A stretch of 64,000 bases of DNA from Brevibacterium pigmentatum (GTDB lineage: Bacteria; Actinomycetota; Actinomycetes; Actinomycetales; Brevibacteriaceae): NCBI RefSeq assembly GCF_011617465.1, contig NZ_CP050153.1:2232001-2296000 (forward strand), given 5' to 3'. A program made the position numbers and the translations under genes. Numbering within the stretch: position 1 is the stretch's first letter; each line of letters opens with the position of its first letter. The notes under the pieces are model-generated. The model had not been told where the DNA came from. It did no database searches and worked only from the letters and a program-made list of their open reading frames with translations. Shown in pieces: positions 8,090 to 17,602 of the stretch.

Positions 8090-9304
8090 TCAGACGAGTT
8101 CGCCGTCGAGGTAGACCGCGTTGACTCGGTTCTCGATTCCGCGGACGTCGGAAGTCCGCAGGTCGCCGTCCACGACGACGAGGTCGGCCAGACCGCCCGC
8201 GCCGAGGCGACCGACCCGATCGTCATCGAGCAGGCGAGCCGCCACGGAGGTGCCGGCGGCGAGCGCCTCCGTCGTGGAGAGCCCCACCTCGGCCAACAGG
8301 CTGATCTCTTCGAGGTTCTCCCCGTGTGGGCCGACTCCGGCGTCGGTACCCAGAGCGATCGGGACTCCCGCCTCGTGGGCCCGGGCGATCGACTCCTGGT
8401 GCGCCTCGACGACGCGGCGGGCCTTGTCGACGACTGAGGCGGGCAGTGCGGCACCGGTGTCGGCGGCTTTGATGACCGCCTGTGGTGCCTGCAGGGTCGG
8501 GACGAGGAAGGTGCCGTGCTCACACATGAGGTCGATGGCCTCGTCATCGAGATAGATTCCGTGTTCGATCGAGCGCACCCCGGCACGGACGGCGTTCTTG
8601 ATTCCCGGTGCGCCCTGGGCATGGGACATGACGGACGCACCTTGAGCGGCCGCCTCGGCGACGATGACGGCGATCTCGGCTTCGGTGAACTGCGAGTGGC
8701 GCGGGTCATCGCGCGGGGAGAGCACTCCGCCGGTCGAGCAGATCTTGATGTGGTTGGCGCCCGCCCGCAGGAGTTCACGGGCCTTCTTCTGCACCCCTTC
8801 GAGTCCGTCGGCGACTCCCGACGGCCGGCCCGGGTGCGGGGCCAGGAACGGCGATTCGGCTCCGGAGACGAGGTGGAAGTCCCCGTGCCCGCCGGTCTGG
8901 GACATGATGTTGACGGCGATCGTCAGGCGCGGACCGCGCACCACGCCGGTCTCCACTGCCACCTTTGCCCCGAGGTCGGTGCCGCCGGCGTCGCGCACGG
9001 TCGTGACTCCGCCCTTGAGGGTGGCTTCCATATTCGCCACGGAATTATAGAACTGCAGCGAGAACGGATCGTGGAAGTTCGCGGTGGCTGCCGCTCCGGA
9101 GCTCGTGAGGTGGACGTGGCAGTCGATGACTCCGGGAATGATCGTCTTGCCCGTGCAGTCGACGTAGTCGTCCCCGGCGTTGTGTGATCCCTGTCCCCCT
9201 TCGGTCACCGAGGTGGTTCGTCCTCCGTCGATGACGACGTCCCGGGTGCCGGGCAGAAAGCGGGTGCCGTCGAAGACGGTGGCGTGGGTGAGAACTGTGA
9301 CCAT
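8090..9304 (-). CDS. Amidohydrolase family protein (imidazolonepropionase/prolidase-like)
   Basis: 404 residues from ATG 9304, chosen over an ATG 15 nt earlier because GAGGAG lies 7 nt before it. Metal-site signatures of the amidohydrolase superfamily are intact: HVH (His63, His65) in PGVIDCHVHL, a probable carboxylated or ligand Lys in HIKICSTGGV, His in MSHAQG, His in SIEHGIYLD and Asp in ALGTDAGVGPHG. The closest subgroup by pattern hydrolyses Xaa-Pro or acyl-Arg/Lys dipeptides, or related cyclic amides; the actual substrate is unknown. It stands alone, about 210 nt upstream of the DedA-like gene in transcription order and divergent from the Pls-type synthetase. Confidence 0.88.
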   Translation of the reverse strand: MVTVLTHATVFDGTRFLPGTRDVVIDGGRTTSVTEGGQGSHNAGDDYVDCTGKTIIPGVIDCHVHLTSSGAAATANFHDPFSLQFYNSVANMEATLKGGVTTVRDAGGTDLGAKVAVETGVVRGPRLTIAVNIMSQTGGHGDFHLVSGAESPFLAPHPGRPSGVADGLEGVQKKARELLRAGANHIKICSTGGVLSPRDDPRHSQFTEAEIAVIVAEAAAQGASVMSHAQGAPGIKNAVRAGVRSIEHGIYLDDEAIDLMCEHGTFLVPTLQAPQAVIKAADTGAALPASVVDKARRVVEAHQESIARAHEAGVPIALGTDAGVGPHGENLEEISLLAEVGLSTTEALAAGTSVAARLLDDDRVGRLGAGGLADLVVVDGDLRTSDVRGIENRVNAVYLDGELV

Positions 9305-9549
9305 GGGCGTGCTCCTCATCGTTGAAAATCAGCTGGTCGACCGCGGACGGTCGTCTACTCACATCTATCACGGACGCCTGAGCCGTGACGATAGCGCTTG
9401 TCCCGTGGCGCTAGGATCAGTCCGTGGAACCGGGATCCGCTCCGTGCGCCCCGACCTGTGTTCACGTCCGCGACACCTTATTGGACTAAGGTCACCGGCG
9501 ATGCCGGTCGGCCCGGTGCCAGTCAGCTCCCGAACGACCCGGAAGATCC

Positions 9550-12500
9550 GTGAGAGAATACGCACCGCAGTTCCCGTCCCCCGTGCGGCCCCGCGAGGAC
9601 CGCACCCTCATCGACGTCCTCCTCGAGTCGGCCGGCGCCCATCCCGATCAACCGGCCCTCGATGACGGCACTCGGGTGCTCAGCTACGCGGAGCTCATCA
9701 CCGCGATCCGCGATCTCGCACTGGAGATGGCCGAAGCCGGAATCGGCCCAGGTGACAAGGTCGGCATCCGCGTCCCCTCGGGGTCGGTGGATCTGTACCT
9801 CGCGATCCTGGCCACGCTCATGCTCGGCGCGGCCTACGTTCCCGTCGACGTCGACGACCCGGATGAGCGGGCGCGCACCGTATTCGCCGAGGCGGCCGTG
9901 ACCGGAGTGCTCACCGCCGGACCACACATCGAATCCCGCACCGACCGCGGTCCTCTCGACCGTTCCGAGCTGCGTTCGCCTACCCCCGATGACGACTGCT
10001 GGGTGATCTTCACCTCCGGCTCGACGGGCACTCCGAAAGGCGTGGCCGTCACCCATCGTTCGGCGGCAGCCTTCGTCGACGCCGAGGCGGCCCTGTTCTG
10101 CGTCGAGGAGCCGCTGGGTCCCGGCGATCGCGTCCTGGCCGGACTGTCCGTGGCCTTCGACGCCAGCTGTGAGGAGATGTGGCTGGCCTGGCGGCACGGC
10201 GCGTGCCTCGTCCCTGCCCCGCGTGCACTGGTGAAGTCCGGAATGGATCTGGGACCGTGGCTGTCATCGCGGCAGATCACCGTCGTCTCGACCGTGCCCA
10301 CCCTGGCCGCACTGTGGCCGGCGGAGAGCCTCGACAATGTCCGCCTCCTCATCTTCGGCGGTGAGGCCTGCCCGCCCGAGCTCGGACGTCGGCTCAGCGA
10401 CGACGACCGTGAAGTGTGGAACACCTACGGCCCCACCGAGGCGACCGTCGTCGCCTGCGCGGCCATGCTCGACGGGTCCGGGCCGGTGCGCATCGGTCTG
10501 CCGCTCAAGGGCTGGGACCTGGCCGTCGTCGATGCCGAGGGTGTACCCGTCGCCGAGGGCGAGACCGGCGAGCTCATCATCGGCGGAGTCGGACTGGCCC
10601 GCTACCTCGATGCTGCCAAGGACGCCGAGAAGTTCGCCCCCATGCCGAGCCTCGGCTGGGACCGGGCGTACCGGTCCGGCGACCTCGTCGTCAACGATCC
10701 CGCCGGGCTCATCTTCGTCGGTCGCGCCGATGAGCAGATCAAACTCGGAGGCCGACGCATCGAACTCGGCGAGATCGACGCTGCCCTGCAGGCCCTGCCC
10801 GGTGTCGAAGGCGCTGCGGCCGCGGTGAAGAAGACCGCGGCCGGCACGGACGTCCTCATCGGCTACCTCGCCCCCGGCGCCGGTTCCGGCGAGGCCGACC
10901 TTCCCGACTGGGAGGCCCGGCTGCGTGACGAACTGCCGGCCGCGCTCGTTCCCCGTCTGGCCCTCGTCGAGGAACTGCCCACGAAGACCTCCGGCAAGGT
11001 CGACCGCAATGCCCTGCCGTGGCCACTCGATGACGGCGCCGAGTCGGCCGGATCCGATGAGGTCTTCGACGAGGACGTGGAGTGGGTCGCCGAGCAGTGG
11101 GCCGCGGTCCTCGGTGCCCGACCGGGCAGCGATACGGATTTCTTCACCGCCGGCGGCGGTTCGCTGGGCGCCGCACAGCTCGTCTCCCGACTGCGCACCC
11201 GCCATCCCAGCGTCACCGTCGGCGACATCTACGCGCATCCGCGCTTCGGCGCCCTGTCCAGGCTCTGCCTCGGCGAGGAAGGGGCCGGAATCGGACCGGC
11301 AGGTCCGAAGCGCACGATCACACGGACTTCCCGGGGGATGCAGGCCTTCCAGGTGCTGCTCGGGATACCGGTGCACATCCTCGGCGGGGTCCGGTGGGTC
11401 GTGTTGGCGATGCTCGCGGCCAATATCGGGGTCGGTCTCGGCGCGGACCTGCCGTTCACTCCGTGGCTGGTCCTCCTCGTCCTCTTCCTCGTCTTCGTCA
11501 CCGCGTGGGGGCGGATGCTCATCTCCGCGGGCGCGGCACGTCTGCTCATGATCGGGATCCGGCCCGGGGTCTATCCGCGGTCCGGTTGGGTGCACAAGCG
11601 GCTGTGGCTGGCCGAGCACATCGCCGACCTCGCCGCGGCGGTCTCGGTGGCGATCGCACCCTGGGTGACCTGGTATGCGAAGCTTCTGGGCAACCGGATC
11701 GGCAGCGATGCCGATCTGCACTCGGTGCCGCCGGTGACCGGTTTCCTCACTCTCGGCGAGGGCGCTGCAGTCGAACCCGAGGTCGATCTCAAGGGCTGGT
11801 GGGTCGACGGTGATCTGCTGCGCATCGGTCGAATCGACGTCGCCCGCAACGCCACGATCGGTGCCCGGTCGACGCTCATGCCCGGCGCCGAGGTGGGGGT
11901 CGGGGCCCTCGTCGAAGCCGGATCCGCGGTGACCGGTCGGGTGCGGAAGAACCAGATCTATTCGGGCTCACCCGCGGTTCGCGTCGGGAAGGCGAAGAAG
12001 TCCTGGCCGGCTCCCCCGCCACGGCGACGTCTGCCTTTCCTGTTCTATGCCATCGGCTCGCAGATCAATGCTCTGCTGCCGTATCTTGCGGTGGTGCCGG
12101 GCGTCGCGATCATACTCGGGGTCTCCGGGATCGAGGTCGTCGAGTCTCCCTGGCTGCTGGTGGCGTGGTCCCCCGTGGTTGCCTGCCTGTGGTTCCTCAC
12201 CACCGCCCTGCTCGTCCTCGTGGCCGTGCGGATTCTGGCAATCGGGATGGAAGAGGGTGAGTTCCCCGTCCGTTCGGCTCGCGGATATCGGGTGTGGGCG
12301 ACGGAGCGTCTGCTCGACATGGCCCGGGATCTGCTGTTCCCTCTCTATGCGTCGATGCTCACCCCGTGGTGGCTGCGCCTCCTCGGCGCGAAGGTGGGGC
12401 CGGGTACGGAGATCTCGACCGTCGTCTTCGTTCCGAAGATGACGACAATCGCGGCCGGTGCCTTCCTCGCCGATGACACCATGGTCGCCAGCTACGAGCT

Positions 12501-13569
12501 CGGCCACGGATGGATGCGCGCCGGGCGAGCGAAGGTCGGCAAACGCGCCTTCCTCGGCAACTCGGGAATCGCGTCCCCCGGCCGCCGGGTGCCGAAGAAC
12601 TCCCTCGTCGCGGTGCTCTCTGCGGCACCGGCGAAGGCGAAGAAGGGCTCGTCCTGGCTCGGTTCTCCCCCGGTGCAGCTCCGCCGTGCCGCCGTGGAAT
12701 CCGATGAGTCGCTCACCTATGCCCCGACCTTCGGGGTCAAGGCCGCCCGGGCCTTCTGGGAGACGCTCCGAGTCTCGTCGATCATCGCCGGCGGCGTGCT
12801 CATCACCGGAGTCGTCCTCACCATCTGGTTCTTCCTCGGGCTGCCGGGCGGGGTCGCCGCGCAGGAGACGACGTTCGTCGCCTCGGTGCTGTTGGCCCTG
12901 CTCACCTCGGGCGTCGTGATGATGGCCGCGGGTGCCGTGGCTGCCGGACTGGCCGTGGCGGCGAAATGGGTCCTCGCCGGTCCCATCCGCCCCGGGGAGC
13001 ATCCGCTGTGGTCGTCGTTCATCTGGCGCAACGAGGTCGCCGACTGCTTCGTCGAGCTCGTGGCCGCTCCCTGGTTCACCCGCAATGCCGTGGGCACGCC
13101 TGCGATCGTGTGGTATCTGCGGGCGATGGGCGCGAAGATCGGCCACGGAGTGTGGTGTGAAAGCTACTGGCTGCCGGAGGCTGATCTCGTCGACCTCGGT
13201 GACAATTCGACGGTCAATCGCGGCTGCGTGGTCCAGACGCACCTGTTCCACGATCGGGTGATGAGTCTTGACACCGTGCAGCTCGATCCCGGTGCCACTT
13301 TGGGACCCAACAGCGTCATCCTCCCGGCCTCCACGCTGGGCGAGAATGCCACGGTGGGAGCGACGTCTCTGGTCATGCGCGGAGAGTTCGTGCCGGCCCA
13401 TGCCTACTTCAGCGGCAATCCTGTCATACCCTGGGTGGATGCCCCAGAACTTCCCTCACTCAACGAAGAAGGCCGAGAAGACGTCGGTCGCGAAATCGAC
13501 AACGAAGAAGCAGGCCGGCACGTCGCAGTCCCCGACGACGGAGACGAATCGGGCCGATCGCATGCTTGA
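9550..13569 (+). CDS. Pls/PosA-type non-ribosomal peptide synthetase
   Basis: 1339 residues. An N-terminal adenylation domain has FTSGSTGTPKG near residue 155, YGPTEAT near 293, YRSGDLV near 373, GRADEQIKLGGRRIELGE and the closing Lys motif TSGKVDR. A carrier domain follows with the pantetheine Ser about 538 in GGGSLGAAQ. The rest, from about 610, has pairs of membrane helices alternating with three hexapeptide-repeat (left-handed beta-helix-like) domains. This is the plan of epsilon-poly-lysine synthetase Pls, which makes isopeptide-linked homopolymers at the membrane without a thioesterase. Reading the specificity pocket by eye against GrsA gives D-A-E-T-I-G-T-V-V; Asp at 235 and Glu at 239 would suit a cationic substrate (inference). 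Start GTG 9550 has a weak ribosome site. It overlaps the M1 peptidase by 8 nt. Confidence 0.9.
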   Translation: MREYAPQFPSPVRPREDRTLIDVLLESAGAHPDQPALDDGTRVLSYAELITAIRDLALEMAEAGIGPGDKVGIRVPSGSVDLYLAILATLMLGAAYVPVDVDDPDERARTVFAEAAVTGVLTAGPHIESRTDRGPLDRSELRSPTPDDDCWVIFTSGSTGTPKGVAVTHRSAAAFVDAEAALFCVEEPLGPGDRVLAGLSVAFDASCEEMWLAWRHGACLVPAPRALVKSGMDLGPWLSSRQITVVSTVPTLAALWPAESLDNVRLLIFGGEACPPELGRRLSDDDREVWNTYGPTEATVVACAAMLDGSGPVRIGLPLKGWDLAVVDAEGVPVAEGETGELIIGGVGLARYLDAAKDAEKFAPMPSLGWDRAYRSGDLVVNDPAGLIFVGRADEQIKLGGRRIELGEIDAALQALPGVEGAAAAVKKTAAGTDVLIGYLAPGAGSGEADLPDWEARLRDELPAALVPRLALVEELPTKTSGKVDRNALPWPLDDGAESAGSDEVFDEDVEWVAEQWAAVLGARPGSDTDFFTAGGGSLGAAQLVSRLRTRHPSVTVGDIYAHPRFGALSRLCLGEEGAGIGPAGPKRTITRTSRGMQAFQVLLGIPVHILGGVRWVVLAMLAANIGVGLGADLPFTPWLVLLVLFLVFVTAWGRMLISAGAARLLMIGIRPGVYPRSGWVHKRLWLAEHIADLAAAVSVAIAPWVTWYAKLLGNRIGSDADLHSVPPVTGFLTLGEGAAVEPEVDLKGWWVDGDLLRIGRIDVARNATIGARSTLMPGAEVGVGALVEAGSAVTGRVRKNQIYSGSPAVRVGKAKKSWPAPPPRRRLPFLFYAIGSQINALLPYLAVVPGVAIILGVSGIEVVESPWLLVAWSPVVACLWFLTTALLVLVAVRILAIGMEEGEFPVRSARGYRVWATERLLDMARDLLFPLYASMLTPWWLRLLGAKVGPGTEISTVVFVPKMTTIAAGAFLADDTMVASYELGHGWMRAGRAKVGKRAFLGNSGIASPGRRVPKNSLVAVLSAAPAKAKKGSSWLGSPPVQLRRAAVESDESLTYAPTFGVKAARAFWETLRVSSIIAGGVLITGVVLTIWFFLGLPGGVAAQETTFVASVLLALLTSGVVMMAAGAVAAGLAVAAKWVLAGPIRPGEHPLWSSFIWRNEVADCFVELVAAPWFTRNAVGTPAIVWYLRAMGAKIGHGVWCESYWLPEADLVDLGDNSTVNRGCVVQTHLFHDRVMSLDTVQLDPGATLGPNSVILPASTLGENATVGATSLVMRGEFVPAHAYFSGNPVIPWVDAPELPSLNEEGREDVGREIDNEEAGRHVAVPDDGDESGRSHA

Positions 13570-15016
13570 TACCTATACACAGGGCGTCGGCAACGCGGAC
13601 CTTCATATCGACCATTACGATCTCGACCTCGACTACCGGATCGGGCCGAACCGGCTCTCAGCCAGGGCGGTGCTCAAGGGCCGCGTTCTCGCGGACACCA
13701 CGTCGGTCGTCCTCGACCTCACGGGTCTGCGGGTGACCAAGGCCAGCGTCAACGGCAAGAAGGTCCGTTTCTCCGCCCGAGGGAAGAAGCTGCGCCTGAC
13801 GACCCCGGCGTTGAAGAGCGACCAGCCGGTGGTCATCGACATCAGTTACGCGGGCAATCCGGAACCGGCGATCGGCACCTGGGGTGACGTCGGCTGGGAG
13901 GAGCTCGAAGACGGGGTGCTCGTGGCCGGACAGCCCGTCGGTGCTTCGACGTGGTTCCCGTGCAACGACCATCCCTCGAACAAATCCCAGTACAGGATCT
14001 CGGTGCTCGTCGAGTCCGAGTACACGGTGGTGTCCAATGGGTCGCTGACGAAGAAGACGCGCAAGGCCGGGCGAACCCGCTGGACCTATGAGTCGACGAC
14101 TCCCCTGGCGACCTACCTGGCGACGGTGCAGATCGGCCGCTACAAGTATGGGCAGATCCCGCTGAGCTCCGGAACCACGAGGTTCGGTGCCACGATGCTC
14201 GGCGCAGCGAAGGACGCAGTCGCGGGTTCGCACCGAGATGCCCTGTCGAGCGCCGCCCGAGGGGTCGCCGGTGCCGCCGGCAGGGATGTGCCTGTTCACG
14301 ACGAATCGGGCAGACGCACGAGGCACAGCCGAACCGAGTCCCCCGTTCCCCTGGGCGTCTATGCCGACGATCATTGGGATATGGCGATCGAGCGCCTCGG
14401 CGTTCAGCACGGAATGATGAACCTGTTCATCGAACGCTTCGGTCCGTACCCGTTCGACGTCTATGACGTGGTGGTGACCGATGACGTGCTCGAGATTCCG
14501 CTCGAGTCGCAGCCGCTGTCCGTGCTCGGGCCCAATCATCTGGGACCCGAATGGGAGGCCGAGCGCCTCGTCGCGCATGAGATGGCGCACCAGTGGTTCG
14601 GGAACTCGCTCACACCGTCCCGGTGGAAGGACATCTGGCTCAACGAGGGCTTCGCCTGCTACGCCGAATGGCTGTGGTCCGAGGAGTCCGGGCGCGCAAG
14701 TGCCGATGAACGTGCGCGGCAGTGGTGGGACGATCTGTCCGCTCAGCCGCAGAACATCAAGCTCGGTGATCCGGGTGGGCCGGACATGTTCGACGACCGC
14801 GTGTACAAGCGCGGCGCCCTGTGCCTGCACGCCCTGCGCCTCGAGCTCGGCGATGCGGACTTCTTCGCGGCCGTCGGCGAGTGGACGAAGCGGTACCGTC
14901 ATTCCTCGGTGAGCACCGAGGAGTTCATCCGCTGTGTCTCCGATGTGGCAGAGCGTGACATCGCCGAGGTGGTCCGACCCTGGCTCGAAGAGCTGGAGCT
15001 CCCGCCGCTGCCGTAA
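13562..15016 (+). CDS. M1-family zinc metallopeptidase (aminopeptidase)
   Basis: 484 residues. The zinc site is complete: HEMAH (His339, Glu340, His343) with third ligand Glu362 in NEGFACYAE, and a downstream Tyr in DRVYKRGAL for the transition state. Instead of the classical GAMEN exopeptidase motif it has EIPLESQ, as in actinobacterial short M1 enzymes that lack the large C-terminal domain. There is no signal peptide, so it is probably cytoplasmic. The ATG lies inside the end of the synthetase gene (8-nt overlap), which implies translational coupling. It may trim or degrade the polymer made by that synthetase (inference), or simply be a general aminopeptidase. Confidence 0.9.
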   Translation: MLDTYTQGVGNADLHIDHYDLDLDYRIGPNRLSARAVLKGRVLADTTSVVLDLTGLRVTKASVNGKKVRFSARGKKLRLTTPALKSDQPVVIDISYAGNPEPAIGTWGDVGWEELEDGVLVAGQPVGASTWFPCNDHPSNKSQYRISVLVESEYTVVSNGSLTKKTRKAGRTRWTYESTTPLATYLATVQIGRYKYGQIPLSSGTTRFGATMLGAAKDAVAGSHRDALSSAARGVAGAAGRDVPVHDESGRRTRHSRTESPVPLGVYADDHWDMAIERLGVQHGMMNLFIERFGPYPFDVYDVVVTDDVLEIPLESQPLSVLGPNHLGPEWEAERLVAHEMAHQWFGNSLTPSRWKDIWLNEGFACYAEWLWSEESGRASADERARQWWDDLSAQPQNIKLGDPGGPDMFDDRVYKRGALCLHALRLELGDADFFAAVGEWTKRYRHSSVSTEEFIRCVSDVAERDIAEVVRPWLEELELPPLP

Positions 15017-15106
15017 GGGGCTGGCCGCGCACTACTCACGACCGAGTCCGGCGGCGCCGCGGTCGACGCTGCCGGGCTGTTCTGCGGCCCTGAGGCTGCC
15101 CGCGTC

Positions 15107-15840
15107 TCAGCCGAGCCTGCGGACGAGCACGTCCGAGTCGCCGTTGCGTCCGACGGACACGAATCCGTGGTCGGCATAGAGTTTCGCTGCCCCGTTGCCG
15201 TCTTCGACGGACAGGCTCACGGCCGGGAATCCGCTCATCCGCACCAGCGCACAGACGGTGTCGAGGAGGGCACCGCCGATTCCCTGCCCCGGTGGTCGGG
15301 CAGCACCGCCATCGAAAGTTCGGGGATGTCGGCGGCGACCCAGCCGTAACCGGTAAACGGCGCATGATCGGCGCTCGGCGTCAGATCGGCGGGTGGTTCA
15401 CTCGACTCAGCATTCGCATCACCCTCGGGCACGACCTCACTCCGAACCACCTCGGTGCCGGTCTTGTCCAGGGCTGCGGCGAAGTCTCCGCCCACCCGTT
15501 CGTCGGCTTTCCCGACAACGTCTTCGATATCGGCCAGGCGCACCCAGGCGAGTCCGATGATCGGCGACTGCGCATCGGCTTCGGCGTGCGCGGCGACGGC
15601 GATGTCACCGTCACGACCCCAGTCGCGGAAGTAGAAGACGGCATCGCTGCGATGGCGGAGGTCCTCGAGCTCGATCCGAGGTTTGTCCATCGACCAGTTG
15701 AAGCACAGGTCGACGAACGGCAGGAAGGTCTCGTCATCGGTCTCGGCCGGCAGCGGACGGATACGTCCGCGCAGGGAAGAGGCGGCCGCCTCGGCGGAGG
15801 AGTTCTGCGAATCATGAGCGTCAGTGTGTGCAGCGTTCAT
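15107..15840 (-). pseudogene. GNAT-family N-acetyltransferase gene with a single-base frameshift
   Basis: Starting at 15840 the frame encodes the N-terminal GNAT part (LCFNWSMDKPRIE, FRDWGRDGDIAVAAH, then ELSMAVLPDHRG), but after LPDHRG it goes out of frame and stops at 15235 (201 residues). Reading one base over at about 15283-15292 restores the acetyl-CoA loop QGIGGALLDTVCALV and the family end LSVEDGNGAAKLYADHGF to a stop at 15107, total 244 residues. So one base is missing next to a CCCC run, either a true loss-of-function mutation or a sequence error. The start overlaps the MATE stop as ATGA, so the two genes were translated together. The substrate is unknown. Confidence 0.8.
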
Positions 15841-17153
15841 GAGATTCCTTTCTCGACGGCGCGTTCGATCCACGCCCGGTTGCGTACTCGCCAGCCCAGG
15901 GTCAGGGCGCGGAAACCGACGAATCCGATGCAGAAGCCGGCCCAGAGCCCGGGGGCTCCCGGCCAGATGTTGACGATCGGGATGAGCAGAATCGCGTATC
16001 CGATCACAGCGACCAATTGTGCCAGAGCCAGGTACCTCGCGTCCTCGGCTCCCATGAGCACACCGTCGAGGACGAAGACGTACCCGGCGATCGGCATGCT
16101 CAGCGCCAGCACTGGCAGGAGGGCAGCCAGCGCCGACACCACCGCGGGGTCTGAGGCGAAAGCGCGCGGGATGATTCCGGATCCGGCGAACAGGACGACG
16201 CCGACGACGATGCCGAAGACGATCCCCCACAGGCACAGACGGCGGTTGATCGCGGCGACCGCCTCGGTGTTCTTCTTACCCAGTTCGAGACCGATCATCG
16301 CCTGGCCCGCGATGGCCAATGAGTCGAGGGCGAGCGCGAGGGCGAAGAAGATGCTCTGAGCGACCTGGATCGCGGCAAGGTCCGTCGTGCCCATCGCGGT
16401 GGCCAGGAATACGAGGAGGATGAGGGCAGCGCGCAGCGAGGCGTTGCGCACCAGCAGCCACCCAGAGGTCTTCGCCGAGGTGAACACGCCGGTCCAGTCG
16501 GGACGGATACTGGCGTGGAGGCGGCGGGCGGCGCGGATGGAGATGGTGAGGTAGACCGCGCACATTCCGGCCTGCGCGATGACCGTGCCCATCGCTGATC
16601 CCGCGACTCCCATATCGAGCCCGTAGATGAAGACGGCATTGAGGCCGATATTGGCAATGCATCCGGCAGCCGCGACGATCAGCGGGGTCTTCGTGTCCTG
16701 GAGCCCGCGCAGCAGTCCGGTGGCCGCGATGACCATGAGCATGAATGGAAGGCCCCACCATGAGATCGCCAGGTAGGAGTGTGCGCCCTCGGTGGTCGCC
16801 GGGTCCGGCTCGAAAGCCTCGATCGCAGTTTTCAGCAGGGGCAGTCCGATGATGATGAGCAGGATCGAGGTGCCCACTGCCAGCCAGATTCCGTCGAATC
16901 CGGCCGTGATTGCGCCCGACCTGTCCCCCGACCCCATCCGTTTCGCCACACGCGGTGTCGTTGCATAGGCGAGGAAGATCATCAGACCGAGCACCGTCTG
17001 CAGGATCGTCGAGGCGATCGCCAGCGATCCCAGAGCACCGGCACCGAGGTGGCCCACCATGGCCGTGTCCGTGAGCAGGAAAATGGGTTCGGCGATCAAG
17101 GCTCCGAGTGCGGGAAGAGCCAAACGGAGAATGTCCTTGTCGATCGCTGCCAC
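15837..17153 (-). CDS. MATE-family efflux transporter (DinF/NorM-like)
   Basis: 438 residues with 12 membrane segments in two similar halves; each begins with the MATE pattern (ALPALGALIAEPIFLLTDTAMVGHLG at residue 12; IQVAQSIFFALALALDSLAIAGQAMIG in the second half). DinF-branch MATE proteins export organic cations or drugs in exchange for Na+ or H+. The last codons overlap the start of the acetyltransferase gene by 4 nt, so a drug-modifying enzyme and a pump may have formed one unit (inference). Confidence 0.9.
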   Translation of the reverse strand: MAAIDKDILRLALPALGALIAEPIFLLTDTAMVGHLGAGALGSLAIASTILQTVLGLMIFLAYATTPRVAKRMGSGDRSGAITAGFDGIWLAVGTSILLIIIGLPLLKTAIEAFEPDPATTEGAHSYLAISWWGLPFMLMVIAATGLLRGLQDTKTPLIVAAAGCIANIGLNAVFIYGLDMGVAGSAMGTVIAQAGMCAVYLTISIRAARRLHASIRPDWTGVFTSAKTSGWLLVRNASLRAALILLVFLATAMGTTDLAAIQVAQSIFFALALALDSLAIAGQAMIGLELGKKNTEAVAAINRRLCLWGIVFGIVVGVVLFAGSGIIPRAFASDPAVVSALAALLPVLALSMPIAGYVFVLDGVLMGAEDARYLALAQLVAVIGYAILLIPIVNIWPGAPGLWAGFCIGFVGFRALTLGWRVRNRAWIERAVEKGIS

Positions 17154-17189
17154 GTCCCCGATTCTAGCGAACCGAGGCGGTGGAGCCGT

Positions 17190-17279
17190 TCGATATGGGT
17201 CGACGGACTGGGCCTGCGGGGCCGGTCGATATCGGTCGGCGGACTGGGCCTGCGGGGCCGGTCGATATCGGTCGGCGGA
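17190..17279. repeat. 36-bp tandem repeat, 2.5 copies
   Basis: Units at 17190-17225 and 17226-17261 plus a half unit 17262-17279. The units differ at two positions. The core is TCGATATCGGTCG followed by GGACTGGGCCTGC; it contains the palindrome CGATATCG. Confidence 0.85.
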
Positions 17280-17536
17280 TGAGGACCGGAGGTGCGCGGG
17301 CAGTTGAGGCGCAGGTCCACGAGCGCCGCACCCACCACTATTGAACGGCGATACGCGGACGGACCGCCAATAGCCAAGAACCCGATCGCAATGTCGTGTC
17401 AGTGCCGAACTGTAGAGTCAGAGGACAAACAGATCAGTACCGATTCGGACAGCTCTGAATCAGTCACTATCAGACAGACTAGTATCTCCGTTCTATTTGT
17501 AATCGTATTGTGACATTCATTCATACGCTCAGATTA

Positions 17537-17542
17537 TATAAT
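17537..17542 (+). promoter_or_regulatory. Candidate -10 box of the DUF222/HNH gene
   Basis: A perfect TATAAT 60 nt before the start codon, in an AT-rich patch. No good -35 hexamer at 17 nt (CATTCA), so this is tentative. Confidence 0.35.
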
Positions 17543-17602
17543 TGAGATAGGCAGCTTCCCCGACGACCAACTTCCACAGCGACGTGGAGAGGTGAAAGAC
17601 CG

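Larger units (their letters stand above)
17154..17602. other. 449-nt intergenic region with tandem repeat and AT-rich stretch
   Basis: Contains the 36-bp repeats at 17190-17279, an AT-rich stretch from about 17395 to 17550 that stands out from the GC-rich surroundings, and a TATAAT box at 17537. No convincing gene on either strand. The base-composition change just before a DUF222/HNH gene fits a past insertion point (inference). Confidence 0.6.

Noticed and set aside
11968..13401. Minus-strand frame opposite the Pls-type synthetase
   Set aside because: His/Arg-rich shadow; the synthetase frame has all family motifs.
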